Part shown: one piece after another, positions 45,319-54,700 of the stretch
How the letters are laid out: each line of letters opens with the position of its first letter
Position numbering within the stretch: the stretch's first letter is position 1
NCBI RefSeq assembly: GCF_002906575.1
Contig: NZ_CP026309.1
Coordinates: 1,488,001 to 1,552,000 of the forward strand
Direction of reading: 5' to 3'
Length of the DNA stretch: 64,000 nt
Origin: Salinigranum rubrum
GTDB lineage: Archaea; Halobacteriota; Halobacteria; Halobacteriales; Haloferacaceae
Translations under genes and position numbers: made by a program
The notes under the pieces: model-generated
What the model was told of the DNA's origin: nothing
The model's database searches: none
Seen by the model: only the letters and a program-made list of their open reading frames with translations

Positions 45319-45396
45319 GATGCTCGCCGTGTCTCGCTGCACGACCGGCCCGTCGTCCCCGCCACCGCGAGGGGGCAACGAGAGAGGCGTCTCCCC

Positions 45397-46347
45397 ATGA
45401 CGACGGGCGTCGCGCTCCCCCTGCTGCAGGTGAGCGCCCTGCAGTTCGTGGTCAACGGCCTCGTCTTCAGCAGCATCATCGTGCTCGCGGCCATCGGTCT
45501 CTCGCTGGTGTACAGCATCGCCGACTTCGCCAACTTCGCCCACGGCGACCTGATGACCGTCGGCGCGTTCGGCGCGCTCGCCTCCGCGGGCGTCCTGCAG
45601 TCGACGGTTCCCGGCTCGGTTTTCAGCCTCCCGCTGTGGGTGTTCGTCGCCCTCGTCGTCGGGATGGCCGCCGCGGCTCTCGTGGCCGTGTTGACGAACC
45701 GAATCGTCTACAAGCCGCTCGACGCCGGTTCGGTCGAACTGCTCATCACGAGCATCGGCGTCGCGCTCGCGTACCGCGCGCTGGTGTTCATCGGGTTCGG
45801 CCCCGACGCCCAGCGGTACGGCGTCGAGCGATCCGGGCCGATTCCCGCCGTCCAGGACGCACTCGGCGTCGCCGTCACGCCGCGAAAGCTCGCTATCATC
45901 GTTCTCGCGGTGGCGTTCGTCGTCGGTCTGCACTTCCTCTTACAGTACACGACCCTCGGGCGGAAGATGCGCGCGACGGCCGACAACCCGAACCTCGCAC
46001 GGGTGAGCGGGATTCGCACCTCCGAGGTGATCCTCGCGATGTGGATCATCGGCGGGGCGCTCGCGGCTGCGGGCGGGGTGTTCCTCGGGCTGGAGACGCT
46101 CGTCCGCCCCCGGATGGGCTTCGACATTCTCCTGGTCGTGTTCGCCGCGGTCATCCTCGGCGGCATCGGCTCGGTCTACGGGGCGATGCTCGGCTCGTTC
46201 GTCATCGGGATGGTCCACGAACTCACTCCGATTCTGCGGCTCGTCGGCGTCCCCATCGGCACCGAGTACGCCCCCGCCGTCGCGTTTCTCATCATGGTCG
46301 TCATCCTGCTCGTGCGGCCCCGCGGCATCATGGGTGAGACGGTATGA
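45397..46347 (+). CDS. livH: Branched-chain amino-acid ABC transporter permease LivH
   Basis: 316 residues with about eight membrane helices. The family signature is seen in LSLVYSIADFANFAHGDLMT (about 34-53) and ARVSGIRTSEVILAMWIIGG (about 205-224), the latter being the coupling-helix region that contacts the ATPases. It pairs with LivM to form the channel. Its stop overlaps the start of livM (ATGA). Confidence 0.95.
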   Translation: MTTGVALPLLQVSALQFVVNGLVFSSIIVLAAIGLSLVYSIADFANFAHGDLMTVGAFGALASAGVLQSTVPGSVFSLPLWVFVALVVGMAAAALVAVLTNRIVYKPLDAGSVELLITSIGVALAYRALVFIGFGPDAQRYGVERSGPIPAVQDALGVAVTPRKLAIIVLAVAFVVGLHFLLQYTTLGRKMRATADNPNLARVSGIRTSEVILAMWIIGGALAAAGGVFLGLETLVRPRMGFDILLVVFAAVILGGIGSVYGAMLGSFVIGMVHELTPILRLVGVPIGTEYAPAVAFLIMVVILLVRPRGIMGETV

Positions 46348-47425
46348 GCGCGGTCGAGCGACTCCTCGGCGAGAGCCGCTCGGAACGGTCGGTCGTCGGT
46401 GGCGTCGCCGTCGCCGCTGGCCTGCTCCTCGTGGGCGTTCTGCTGGGCGTCGTCAAACTCCCGTTCCTCCTCTCGCTCCTGGCGCTGGGGGGATGTACGT
46501 CCTGCTCACGCTCGGGCTGAACGTCCACTGGGGCTACGCGGGGCTGTTGAACTTCTCCGTCGCGGCCTTCTGGGGCATCGGCGCGTACTCGGCGGCGCTT
46601 CTCACCGCTCCCTCGTCGCCGCTCGGTCTCGAACTTCACCCCATCGCGGGGTTCGTCGCGGCCATCGTCCTCTCGGCAGTCGTCGCCGTCCTCATCGGGA
46701 TTCCGACGCTCAGGCTCAGAGAGGACTACCTCGCCATCGCGTCGCTCGGCCTGGCGGAGGTCATCCGTCTGTTCATCCTCAACCAGCGCGACCTCACCGC
46801 AGGAAGTCAGGGCCTCACCGGCATACCCCGACTGTTGGAACCGCTTCCGCTCACGCAGAACGCGACCAACGTCGCCATCGTCGCCGTCCTCATCGGCGTC
46901 GTCTACCTCTTCCTCCGGCGCGTCCACCGCTCGCCGTGGGGGCGGGTGATGCGGACCATCCGCTCGGACGAGGACCTCGCCGAGGCCCTGGGGAAGAACA
47001 CCTTCGCGTTCAAGATGCAGGCGTTCGTCATCGGCTCGGTCATCATGGCCATCGCGGGGGCCTTCTACGTCCACATGAACCTCTTCATCGGCCCCGGCGA
47101 CCTCGTTCCGCTGACGACGTTCTACATCTGGGTCGCCGTCATCCTCGGCGGCACCGGCTCAAACCGGGGAGCCGTCCTCGGCGCGCTGACCGTCATCGCC
47201 ATCCGCGAGGGCACCCGCTTTCTCAACGACTTCGCGATTTTCGGCGGCATCGACGTCGCGCCCCTGCGACTGCTGTTCGTGGGCCTGCTCATCATCCTCG
47301 TCATCCGGTTCCGCGAGGACGGCCTCCTCCCCCCGAAGGACGAACTCATCTGGCCGAGCGCCCGCTCGTCGGCGCGTGGCTCTCCGGCGACCGACGGCGG
47401 CTCCGAGGGAGGTGACGGACGGTGA
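46344..47425 (+). pseudogene. livM: Branched-chain amino-acid ABC transporter permease LivM, frameshifted
   Basis: ATG 46344 opens with MSAVERLLGESRSER and a membrane helix, but after the G6 run at 46487-46492 the frame ends within 30 bases. In the other frame the protein continues from MYVLLTLGLNVHWGYAGLLN to a complete LivM, including DYLAIASLGLAEVIRLFILN and GKNTFAFKMQAFVIGSVIMA, and ends at 47425. One added G rejoins both parts to a full permease of about 360 residues. The longest uninterrupted piece would start at ATG 46493. The other four liv genes are intact, so a sequence error is more likely than a dead gene. Confidence 0.88.
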
Positions 47426-48246
47426 GCATGACGCGCGGCGACAGCGACTCGCTCACCTACGAGGGTGCGGACCTCGACAAGGACGACGCGGTGCTCCGCG
47501 TCGAGGGGCTGAAGAAGGCGTTCGGCGGCCTCGTCGCCACCGACGACGTCTCCCTCGAAATCGAGCGCGGGACCATCACCGGGATGATCGGTCCGAACGG
47601 CGCCGGCAAGTCGACGCTGTTCAATCTCATCTCGGGCTTCTACGACGAGGACGAGGGGAGCGTGCTCGTCAACGACGTCGACGTGACCGACTCGGAGCCG
47701 CACGACCGCGCTCGACAAGGGTTGATTCGGACGTTCCAGACGCCCCGCCGGCTGGAGGGAATGACCGTCCGCGAGGCGATGCTCGTCGGGCCACAGCCGC
47801 AGACGGGCGAGTCCATCGTTTCCCTCTTCGTCTCGCCGAGCGAGGTCGAACGGGAGGAGCGACGGAACCTCGAACGCGCCGAGGAACTGCTGGAGCGGTT
47901 CGAGATCGACCACCTCATCGACCAGCCGTCGACGGACCTCTCGGGCGGACAGCTGAAACTCGTCGAACTCGCCCGAGCGATCACGACGGACCCGGACATC
48001 CTCCTCCTGGACGAACCCGTCGCGGGCGTCAACCCGACGCTGGCGAACGACATCAAGCGGTTCATCCGGGAGTTGAACGAGGAGGGGCAGACCTTCCTCA
48101 TCATCGAGCACGACATGCCGTTCATCATGGACCTCGCCGACCCGGTCATCGTCCTCGACCAGGGGCGCGTCCTGATGGAGGGCTCTCCCAGACAGGTCAG
48201 AAACGACCCGCGCGTCATCGACGCGTACCTCGGGGGTGCGGAGTGA
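47422..48246 (+). CDS. livG: Branched-chain amino-acid ABC transporter ATPase LivG
   Basis: 274 residues with a complete ABC ATPase: Walker A GPNGAGKST (about 57-65), Q-loop RTFQTPRRLEGMTVREAM, LSGGQ-type signature DLSGGQLKLVELARA (about 172-186), Walker B DILLLDEPVAGVNP and the His switch IEHDMPFIMDLADP. The GTG at 47422 overlaps the livM stop; an ATG two codons later (47428) is the alternative start. It drives transport together with LivF. Confidence 0.95.
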   Translation: MSMTRGDSDSLTYEGADLDKDDAVLRVEGLKKAFGGLVATDDVSLEIERGTITGMIGPNGAGKSTLFNLISGFYDEDEGSVLVNDVDVTDSEPHDRARQGLIRTFQTPRRLEGMTVREAMLVGPQPQTGESIVSLFVSPSEVEREERRNLERAEELLERFEIDHLIDQPSTDLSGGQLKLVELARAITTDPDILLLDEPVAGVNPTLANDIKRFIRELNEEGQTFLIIEHDMPFIMDLADPVIVLDQGRVLMEGSPRQVRNDPRVIDAYLGGAE

Positions 48247-48953
48247 TGGCTCGCGCACTCAGCGTCGAGGGCGTCGACTCCGGCTACGGCGAGGCGCAGG
48301 TGCTCGACGACCTCTCGTTGCACCTCGACGAGGGGGAAATCGTCTGCATCATCGGGCCGAACGGGGCCGGCAAGTCCACCGTGCTGAAGACCGTCTTCGG
48401 CCTCCTCGACCCGTGGGCCGGGCAGGTCCACCTCGGCGAGCGCGACATCACCGGGATGGCCCCCGAGGACCTCGTCCGCGAGGGGGTGGGGTACGTGCCG
48501 CAGGTGGACAACGTCTTCGGCTCGCTCTCCATCGAGGAGAACCTCCGGATGGGCGGCGTCGCCAAGGGCTCCGGCCTGGAGGAGACCATCCGGGAACTGT
48601 ACGACCGGTTCCCCATCCTCGAGGAGAAGCGGTCGGCGAAGGCGCGGACGCTCTCCGGCGGTCAGCGGCAGGTGCTGGCGTTCGCCCGGGCGCTCGTGAT
48701 GGACCCCGACGTGCTGCTCATCGACGAACCCTCGGCGGGACTCGCGCCGAACATCGTCGACGAGGTGTTCGAGGACGTGAAGACGGTGAACGAACTCGGT
48801 ACGGCGATCCTGATGGTCGAACAGAACGCCCGCGAGGGACTCGGTATCTCCGATAGAGGATACGTCCTCGACCAGGGGACCGTCGCGTACGAGGACGCGG
48901 CCGACGAACTGCTCGACAACCCCGAGGTTTCCCGACTCTACCTCGGGGGCTGA
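48246..48953 (+). CDS. livF: Branched-chain amino-acid ABC transporter ATPase LivF
   Basis: 235 residues with Walker A GPNGAGKST (about 37-45), Q-loop YVPQVDNVFGSLSIEENLRM, signature TLSGGQRQVLAFARAL, Walker B DVLLIDEPSAGLAP and the switch MVEQNAREGL. ATG 48246 overlaps the livG stop (TGATG). It completes the liv operon, which therefore has the binding protein, two permeases and two ATPases in the standard order. Confidence 0.95.
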   Translation: MARALSVEGVDSGYGEAQVLDDLSLHLDEGEIVCIIGPNGAGKSTVLKTVFGLLDPWAGQVHLGERDITGMAPEDLVREGVGYVPQVDNVFGSLSIEENLRMGGVAKGSGLEETIRELYDRFPILEEKRSAKARTLSGGQRQVLAFARALVMDPDVLLIDEPSAGLAPNIVDEVFEDVKTVNELGTAILMVEQNAREGLGISDRGYVLDQGTVAYEDAADELLDNPEVSRLYLGG

Positions 48954-48995
48954 GTCGCTCGGAGGGCGGTGAGCGCCGCCCATTCTGCCGTCTGG

Positions 48996-49487
48996 CTACC
49001 GCAATCGCGAGAGCGCTAGCTCCCGGGCCGTGTCGGCGGGTTCGGTCGCGTGGAGTTCGATCCGAGACACCCACTTGACGCTCTCCCAGCAGTCGCTGTC
49101 GCCCGCCGGCACCAACCGCGCCGGCCCGCCGTGCTCGACCGGGAGCGGTTCGCCGTCGAGTTCGAGCGCGAGCAGCGCGCCGCCGAAGTCGTCCAGCGAG
49201 TAGCCGCAGGCGTACTCGCCGTCCATCGCGTGGACCAGCGCGAACGCCGCCTCCTCGTCGGGGCCGGCGCACCTGAGCAGGTCGACCACGCGCACGCCTC
49301 GCCAGGACAGGTCGGTCGCGGTCCAGCCCTCGACGCAGGAGAAGTCGCCCGTCGCGCTCGCCAGTTCCATCGCCCGGAGGTCGTCGTGGGACAGCGAGAG
49401 ACGCCGGTCGACGCAGCCGTCGACCGTCAGCCGCCACCCGTCCGTCTCGACCGCCTCGGGGACTTCGTGTGTCTCCAGCCCGCTCAT
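48996..49487 (-). CDS. Sulfite-oxidase-like molybdopterin protein (small, single domain)
   Basis: 163 residues holding only the Mo-pterin domain of the sulfite oxidase/YedY type. Cys51 in DFSCVEGWT is the expected molybdenum ligand, followed by WRGVRVVDLLRCAG and the YACGYSLDD region. The dimerisation and haem domains are absent. No Tat signal is visible, so it may act in the cytoplasm. ATG 49487 is preferred because the extension ahead of it is not conserved-looking. Convergent with livF. Substrate unknown. Confidence 0.85.
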   Translation of the reverse strand: MSGLETHEVPEAVETDGWRLTVDGCVDRRLSLSHDDLRAMELASATGDFSCVEGWTATDLSWRGVRVVDLLRCAGPDEEAAFALVHAMDGEYACGYSLDDFGGALLALELDGEPLPVEHGGPARLVPAGDSDCWESVKWVSRIELHATEPADTARELALSRLR

Positions 49488-49644
49488 GTCCGACAGTACC
49501 GGTCGCGAGGACAAATAGCCCGCCCCGAACGGACGTCGGGGACGTCAGAGCCGGTGGCGACGTGCCGCGTGGGTCGAGCCACCGAGTGCCGTCGCGGGCG
49601 ACGACGGTCGCCAGACCCTTATCCGGGGCTGTCGTGGTGTGTGT

Positions 49645-49995
49645 ATGACAGATACCGTCCCTCCGGGACTCCGCCGCGCCCGTCACGTCGCGACGCTGCT
49701 CGACGACGCCGTTACGATTCCTGTCGTGAACGTGAAGGTCGGCCTCGACGCACTCGTCGGCTTGCTCCCCCTCTCCGGTGACCTCGCGGCCGCCGTCCTC
49801 TCGCTGTACATCGTCTTCGAGGCGGTCCGCAGCGGCGTCCCCCGCTCGGTCGTCGCCCGAATGCTCTTGAACATCGCTGTCGACGCCGCCGTCGGGTCGG
49901 TGCCCGTCGTCGGCGACCTCTTCGACGTCGTCTGGAAGGCCAACCGGAGAAACGTGACGCTGTTCGAGCGTGCCGTCGGCGTCGACGACGCCTGA
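49645..49995 (+). CDS. DUF4112 family membrane protein
   Basis: 116 residues. The DUF4112 pattern is seen in LDDAVTIPVVNVKVGLDALV (about 19-38), followed by LLPLSGDLAAAVLSLYIVFE and the second half LNIAVDAAVGSVPVVGDLFD, an internal duplication of two hydrophobic hairpins ending in the VWKANRRNV motif. Likely membrane-associated; function unknown. Starts at ATG 49645, three residues inside a possible GTG. Confidence 0.87.
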   Translation: MTDTVPPGLRRARHVATLLDDAVTIPVVNVKVGLDALVGLLPLSGDLAAAVLSLYIVFEAVRSGVPRSVVARMLLNIAVDAAVGSVPVVGDLFDVVWKANRRNVTLFERAVGVDDA

Positions 49996-50106
49996 ACCGG
50001 CCGTCGTCTCCGACCGCTGGGGCCGGGGCCGACGCCGGGGCCGGAACCGTCGCTACCCGACCTCGGCGGCGGAAAAGTCACGCGGTGTCGCGCGGAATGG
50101 CGCTCG

Positions 50107-50274
50107 TTACGACTCCATCTCGATGCGCCTGCCAGTGACCGTCGCTTCCGTCTCGACCGGCAGTCGGACTTCGACGACGCCGTTCGTGTACGACGCCGTA
50201 ATCCCGTCGTCGTCGACCGTCTTGGGGACGCGAGACCGGCGGTGGTACGTCTTCCGAGGGCGAACGGCGGACGC
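50107..50274 (-). pseudogene. C-terminal remnant of an Hsp20/alpha-crystallin chaperone
   Basis: On the minus strand, in frame and directly after the stop of the next gene, one reads AVRPRKTYHRRSRVPKTVDD followed by GITASYTNGVVEVRLPVETE and ATVTGRRIEMES, then TAA (50109-50107). This is the last third of an alpha-crystallin domain, including the strand with DDDGITASYTNGVVEVRLP. No start codon or N-terminal part exists. It is a decayed or truncated gene end left beside the membrane protein gene, or a fragment after a local rearrangement. Confidence 0.75.
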
Positions 50275-51135
50275 TCACGGGTCGCGGTCGGCATCGGGCG
50301 TGGGAGCGTCGTCCCACGCGCCGAGCGCCGGAGAGTCCTCGTCGATGTCGGCCACGAACCGCATCGTCGCGACGTTCAACGCGAGGCCGAGCACGCTCCC
50401 GCCGAGGAGGCCGACCGGCAGGCCGAGGAAGGGAACGCCCACGACGAGAACAGTCATCAGCGGGGAGACGACCAGAACGAAGAGGGCGACGCCGGCCGCG
50501 TACGCGAGATACGGCCCGCCGGCGACGGCGAGCGCGTACGACCCGCGGGCGGCGTCGAGCACGCCCGTCTCGCGGAGGACGACGAGGTACGGCGTGGCGT
50601 AGAACAGGTAGCTGACGAGGACGAACGCCGGCACGCCGAGGACGACGACCGGCAAGAGCGCCATCGACCGTCCGCCCGCCGCGCCGAGTCCGAACACCCC
50701 GAGCGCGACGGGGAGCAAGACGAGGACGGGGAGGACGGTCAACACGAGGAACGGGACGAAATGCTCGCGCACGCTGTCGACGAACCGGTACTCTCCGCTC
50801 TGGAGGTGGTCCGCGACGGCTCCGAAGTAGCCCGCGGCGAGCCCCGCCTGTACGACGAGGAAGAGAGGGACGGTGGCGACGGCGACGGGAAGGGCGTCGA
50901 GCGGCACGCCGGCATCGACGTTCACCCCCGACTGCGGGACGCTCACGAACTGCCAGAGCGTGACCACCGAGACGGGAAGCCCCAGTCTGAACCCGACGTG
51001 GAAGCCGTCGAACGCGACGACCGACCGTATCTTCTCCACGTCGGCGAGTCCGAGCACGAGCGGAACGAGTGCGAGTGGGAGGGCGTCGAGCGCGCGCTGC
51101 CAGCCGTCGGCCAACCGCGTCGTGAACGCCGGCAT
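50275..51135 (-). CDS. Multi-spanning membrane protein (DUF-type, haloarchaeal)
   Basis: 286 residues from ATG 51135 with about six hydrophobic stretches (16-36, 82-104, 128-162, 170-192, 210-232, 236-256). An acidic C-terminus (DIDEDSPALGAWDDAPTPDA) is cytosolic. The Leu/Val-rich pattern with short polar turns resembles haloarchaeal DUF membrane proteins of unknown function. A longer frame begins at 51255 but its extra residues are not conserved-looking. The Hsp20 remnant follows in the same frame. Confidence 0.72.
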   Translation of the reverse strand: MPAFTTRLADGWQRALDALPLALVPLVLGLADVEKIRSVVAFDGFHVGFRLGLPVSVVTLWQFVSVPQSGVNVDAGVPLDALPVAVATVPLFLVVQAGLAAGYFGAVADHLQSGEYRFVDSVREHFVPFLVLTVLPVLVLLPVALGVFGLGAAGGRSMALLPVVVLGVPAFVLVSYLFYATPYLVVLRETGVLDAARGSYALAVAGGPYLAYAAGVALFVLVVSPLMTVLVVGVPFLGLPVGLLGGSVLGLALNVATMRFVADIDEDSPALGAWDDAPTPDADRDP

Positions 51136-51327
51136 CAGTCGCGGGTCGACGCCGCGTGTGCGGTCTGGACCGGGCGGGGAGGGGATGAACGACAGGGCGG
51201 ACGCGACGAACGATGGGTGGAGGGCATCGAGTTCGAGGAGTTGGGCGAGGCACAAACGCGTTCTGGTCAGCGGTTCTCGGGGTGACTATACCAACAGTTA
51301 ACACGTCACATCCCCAGTTGTCACGGG

Positions 51328-52110
51328 ATGTCCGAGACAACACAGCGTTTAGAGCCACTGGACCCACACCCGCTCGCGGGACGGACCTGTCTCGTCACGG
51401 GATCGTCGCGCGGCATCGGTCGCGAAATCGCCCTCGAATTCGCCCGATGCGGGGCGGACATCGTCGTGAACTACCACCAGTCGGACGCCGCGGCCGAGGC
51501 CGTCAAGGAAGTCATCGAGGCGGACGGCGAGACGGCGATCACGGTCGGGGCGGACGTCTCCGACCCGACGCAGGTCGAACGGATGGCGCGCGACGTCCAC
51601 GACCGACTCGGCCCGATCGACGTCCTCGTCAACAACGCGGGCATCACCGCCGACCGGAAGTTCGAGGACATGACGTACGACGAGTGGAACCGGGTTATCG
51701 ACACGAATCTGGGAGGCACGTTCAACTGCACGAAGGTGTTCTTCGAGGACATCAAGTCCGCCGATGCGGGCCGACTCATCAACATTTCGAGTGTGGTCGG
51801 CCAGCAGGGCAACTACGGTCAGGCGAACTACGCCACCTCGAAGGGCGGCCTCATCGCGTTCACTCGGACCATCGCGCTCGAACTCGCGCGTCACGACTCG
51901 ACGGCCAACTGCGTCGCGCCGGGCTTTACCGAGACGGACATGCTCGAACAGGTGCCCGAGCGGGTCCGAGAGAAGATCCGTGCCCGGATTCCGCTGGACC
52001 GCTTTGCCGACCCGAAGGACGTCGTCGGGATGGTCCGCTACCTCGCGAGCGACGAGGCGAGCTACATGACCGGGCAGGTGCTCGGCATCAACGGCGGGAT
52101 GGAGTGGTGA
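51328..52110 (+). CDS. Short-chain reductase, PhaB/FabG type (acetoacetyl-CoA or 3-oxoacyl reductase)
   Basis: 260 residues. Cofactor loop TGSSRGIG (24-31), NNAG (102-105), and the catalytic set Asn127, Ser155, Tyr168 and Lys172 (NYATSKGG) identify a classical SDR. Archaea lack acyl-carrier-protein fatty-acid synthesis, so a 3-oxoacyl-CoA reductase role such as PhaB in polyhydroxyalkanoate or beta-oxidation-type metabolism is likely; the acyl-CoA dehydrogenase 1.2 kb away would fit. A GTTAACACGTCAC stretch (51297-51309) upstream may hold the promoter. Confidence 0.88.
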   Translation: MSETTQRLEPLDPHPLAGRTCLVTGSSRGIGREIALEFARCGADIVVNYHQSDAAAEAVKEVIEADGETAITVGADVSDPTQVERMARDVHDRLGPIDVLVNNAGITADRKFEDMTYDEWNRVIDTNLGGTFNCTKVFFEDIKSADAGRLINISSVVGQQGNYGQANYATSKGGLIAFTRTIALELARHDSTANCVAPGFTETDMLEQVPERVREKIRARIPLDRFADPKDVVGMVRYLASDEASYMTGQVLGINGGMEW

Positions 52111-52125
52111 GCGTCGACGGGGGAG

Positions 52126-52923
52126 TCAGGTCGCACACTTTTCGATCTCGCCCTTCAGCCGGGCGGCGTCGAAGTCGTGGTCGGGGCGGATGTTGACGAA
52201 GTCGAGGAACTCCAGGGCGGCGACGAGGTCGTCGATGGAGTAGGCAGTGAGCGCGGCCTCGACGGTCGCTCGCGCGCCGATGAGCGGTTCCAGCGCGGCG
52301 AGCGCGCAGGCGAGGTCGTACGACTTCGCGTCCGCGGCGGCGTCCTCTCGCACCCGGGTCGCGTCGATGAAGTACAGTTCGTCGTCGAGGATGAGCACGT
52401 TCTCCGCGCGGAGGTCGCCGTGAGCGAGGTTGTTCTCGTGCATCGTGTGCAGCGCCGCGAACAGGTCCGGTGCGAGCGCCGCCTCGGCCTCGCGGTCGAG
52501 TTGGTCGAGCGGGCGGAACTCGGGGAGATATTCGAGGACGACGACGCCGAGGTCGTCGACTTCGAGGGCCTCGATGGGTTCGGGGGCGTTTAACCCGAGT
52601 TCCCGGATGCGTCGCGTCGCTTCGAGTTCGTGTTTCGCCATCTCGTAGGGCGTCCCGAAGTGCTCGAAGAAGCCCTCGGTTCCCGAGGAGAACGCGCCGA
52701 GGTTCCGGCCGGTGGTGATGAGGGCGTGGACGAGCGAGTTCTGCCGCGAGATGACCTTGACGAACAGCTCCTCGTCCAGCACCATCGGCGTCGAGAGCCA
52801 GTTGTCCGCGTCGAGAAACCGGATGTGCGCCTGCTGGCGGTCGTAGCGGTCCTGGAGGGTTCGGACGACTCGTTCGAGCTGAGCCCAGCCGAGTCGACCA
52901 CGGACGAGGCGGCGCAGTTCCAC
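52126..52923 (-). CDS. RIO-like serine/threonine kinase
   Basis: 265 residues starting at GTG 52923 (VELRRLVRGRLGW). Kinase features: Lys56 in FVKV, catalytic loop HGDLRAEN with Asp170 and Asn175, and a metal-binding Asp187 in YFIDATRV, in the RIO/ABC1-like arrangement with no activation loop. The strip SLVHALITTGRNLGAFSSGT and the end EFLDFVNIRPDHDFDAARLK are typical of the haloarchaeal family. The target is unknown; RIO proteins act in ribosome maturation. GTG was chosen because the upstream frame is Pro/Ser-rich. Convergent with the PhaB-type gene. Confidence 0.82.
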   Translation of the reverse strand: MELRRLVRGRLGWAQLERVVRTLQDRYDRQQAHIRFLDADNWLSTPMVLDEELFVKVISRQNSLVHALITTGRNLGAFSSGTEGFFEHFGTPYEMAKHELEATRRIRELGLNAPEPIEALEVDDLGVVVLEYLPEFRPLDQLDREAEAALAPDLFAALHTMHENNLAHGDLRAENVLILDDELYFIDATRVREDAAADAKSYDLACALAALEPLIGARATVEAALTAYSIDDLVAALEFLDFVNIRPDHDFDAARLKGEIEKCAT

Positions 52924-53368
52924 GCTCTCTCCGTTCGGGGTGGAGGGTGATAAGTTCGCGGGCGCGCGTGGTGAATAGAGCCCGTTCGTGAGTGGGCTGT
53001 GTGCCACGCACGTCGTCGCGGTTCAGCTAACCGGCCCGGCCGGCCGGCGAAGCGTCTCGCTCCGCTCATCCCTCGCGCGTCACCCTCACGGACGTTCCGG
53101 CGCACGCTTTCGCGGTTCCGTCCGCCAGCGAACAGTGCGCGAGGGTCAGGCTCGCGGCTTCGTCCGCGAGCCACTGGCTGGGGAAGTTCGAGGCTGCGGT
53201 TCACCGCGCTCGTGTGTCGCTCATCGTGCCCGGTCCGAGTGGAAATCCACCCGAACACCGATTCAACGCTGATTCGAGCGAAATCCGCTCCCGAAACGAA
53301 CCCGCTCGGGGGCACTGAGCGAGCGCACCGGCGCTGATTTTATGCTCGCGCTCTGGCAAGGTTTGCCC
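52924..53368. other. Gene-free 445 bases between RIO-like kinase and acyl-CoA dehydrogenase
   Basis: No credible gene. GC-rich palindromic words such as CCGGCCCGGCCGGCCGG lie near 53033-53049. The last about 100 bases are less GC-rich and end in GCTGATTTTATGCTCGC before ATG 53369, probably promoter and leader of the dehydrogenase. No RNA gene was recognised. Confidence 0.4.
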
Positions 53369-54508
53369 ATGGATTTCGAGGTAGGCGCGGAACACCGGAT
53401 GGTCCGCGACCAGGTCCGGGAGTTCTGCGAGGCGGAGATCGCCCCCATCGCCCAGGAGGTCGAGGAGGAACACCGCTTCCCGCGGGAGGTCTTCGAGGAA
53501 CTGGGAGACCTGGACGTGATGGGCATCCCGGTCTCCGAGGAGTACGGCGGCCTCGGCGGCGATCAGCTGATGTACGCCCTGGTCACCGAAGAACTGGGAC
53601 GGGTCTCGGGGGGCATCGGACTCTCGTACGCGGCGCACGTCTCGCTCGGTTCGAAGCCCATCGACCTGTTCGGGACGGACGAACAGAAGGAGCGGTGGCT
53701 CCGGCCGCTCGCCGAGGGAACGGAGATGGGCGCGTGGGCGCTCACCGAACCCGAAAGCGGGTCGGACGCGAGCGACATGGACACCACCGCCGAGCGAGAC
53801 GGCGACGAGTGGGTGCTGAACGGGACGAAGCAGTTCATCACGAACGCGAACGTCGCCAACTCGGTTCTGGTGAAGGCAGTCACGGACCCGGAGAAGGGGT
53901 ACGACGGCATCTCGACGTTCATCGTTTCCCCCGACGACGACGGCTTCGAGGTGACGACCGTCTGGGAGAAGATGGGGCTGAACTGCTCGCCCACGTGTGA
54001 GATCAAGTTCGACGACTGTCGCCTCCCCGCCGACCGACTCCTCGGCGCCGAAGGGGAGGGGTGGACACAGACGATGAAGACGCTCGACGGCGGACGTATC
54101 TCCATCGCCGCGCTCTCCGTGGGTCTCGCGCAGGGGGCGTACGACGCGGCGCGCGCGTACGCACTGGAGCGCGAGCAGTTCGGCCAGCCAATCTCGAAGT
54201 TCGACGCCGTCCGCGACATGCTCGTCGAGATGTACCGCAAGACGGAGCGAGCGCGCCTCCTGACCCACAAGGCCGCGGTCCGCTACGACGCGGGCGAGCG
54301 CGTCACCACCGAGTCGTCGCTGGCGAAACTCGACGCCAGCGAGGCCGCCCGTGAGGTCGCAGAGGACGCCGTTCAGGTTCTCGGCGGCTACGGCTACACG
54401 ACCGACTTCGCCCCACAGCGCTTCTATCGCGACGCGAAACTGATGGAGATCGGCGAGGGGACCTCCGAGATCCAGCACCTCGTCCTCGGTCGACAACTGG
54501 GACTTTGA
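53369..54508 (+). CDS. Acyl-CoA dehydrogenase
   Basis: 379 residues, the usual size. FAD-binding motifs WALTEPESGSDASDMDTTA (about 128-146) and the conserved SIAALSVGLAQGAYDAARAY helix (about 244-263) are present; the C-terminal domain contains AVQVLGGYGYTTDFAPQRFY and RDAKLMEIGEGTSEIQHLVL. It introduces a double bond into acyl-CoA in fatty- or branched-acid breakdown. ATG 53369 is preferred over 53342, since family members begin near DFEVGAEHRMVRD. Electron acceptor ETF is elsewhere. Confidence 0.95.
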   Translation: MDFEVGAEHRMVRDQVREFCEAEIAPIAQEVEEEHRFPREVFEELGDLDVMGIPVSEEYGGLGGDQLMYALVTEELGRVSGGIGLSYAAHVSLGSKPIDLFGTDEQKERWLRPLAEGTEMGAWALTEPESGSDASDMDTTAERDGDEWVLNGTKQFITNANVANSVLVKAVTDPEKGYDGISTFIVSPDDDGFEVTTVWEKMGLNCSPTCEIKFDDCRLPADRLLGAEGEGWTQTMKTLDGGRISIAALSVGLAQGAYDAARAYALEREQFGQPISKFDAVRDMLVEMYRKTERARLLTHKAAVRYDAGERVTTESSLAKLDASEAAREVAEDAVQVLGGYGYTTDFAPQRFYRDAKLMEIGEGTSEIQHLVLGRQLGL

Positions 54509-54700
54509 GCGCCGACCGTCGTCGTGAGTGACGACCGTTTCTGACACTTCGAGAACCCGTGAGCGGGGACGACAACGGCTAAAAGTATCAGAACAGATAC
54601 TCGGGAGTCACACTTTAACTACACGACACCGAATCGGACGGACAGTTAGGTGACCGCGACTGTTGAGACAAGGTAGCCGTAGCGGGAGTGTAAGCAGACG

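Noticed and set aside
50242-51285. 347-codon plus-strand frame opposite the membrane protein
   Set aside because: Antisense shadow of a hydrophobic gene, highly charged, with no domain.
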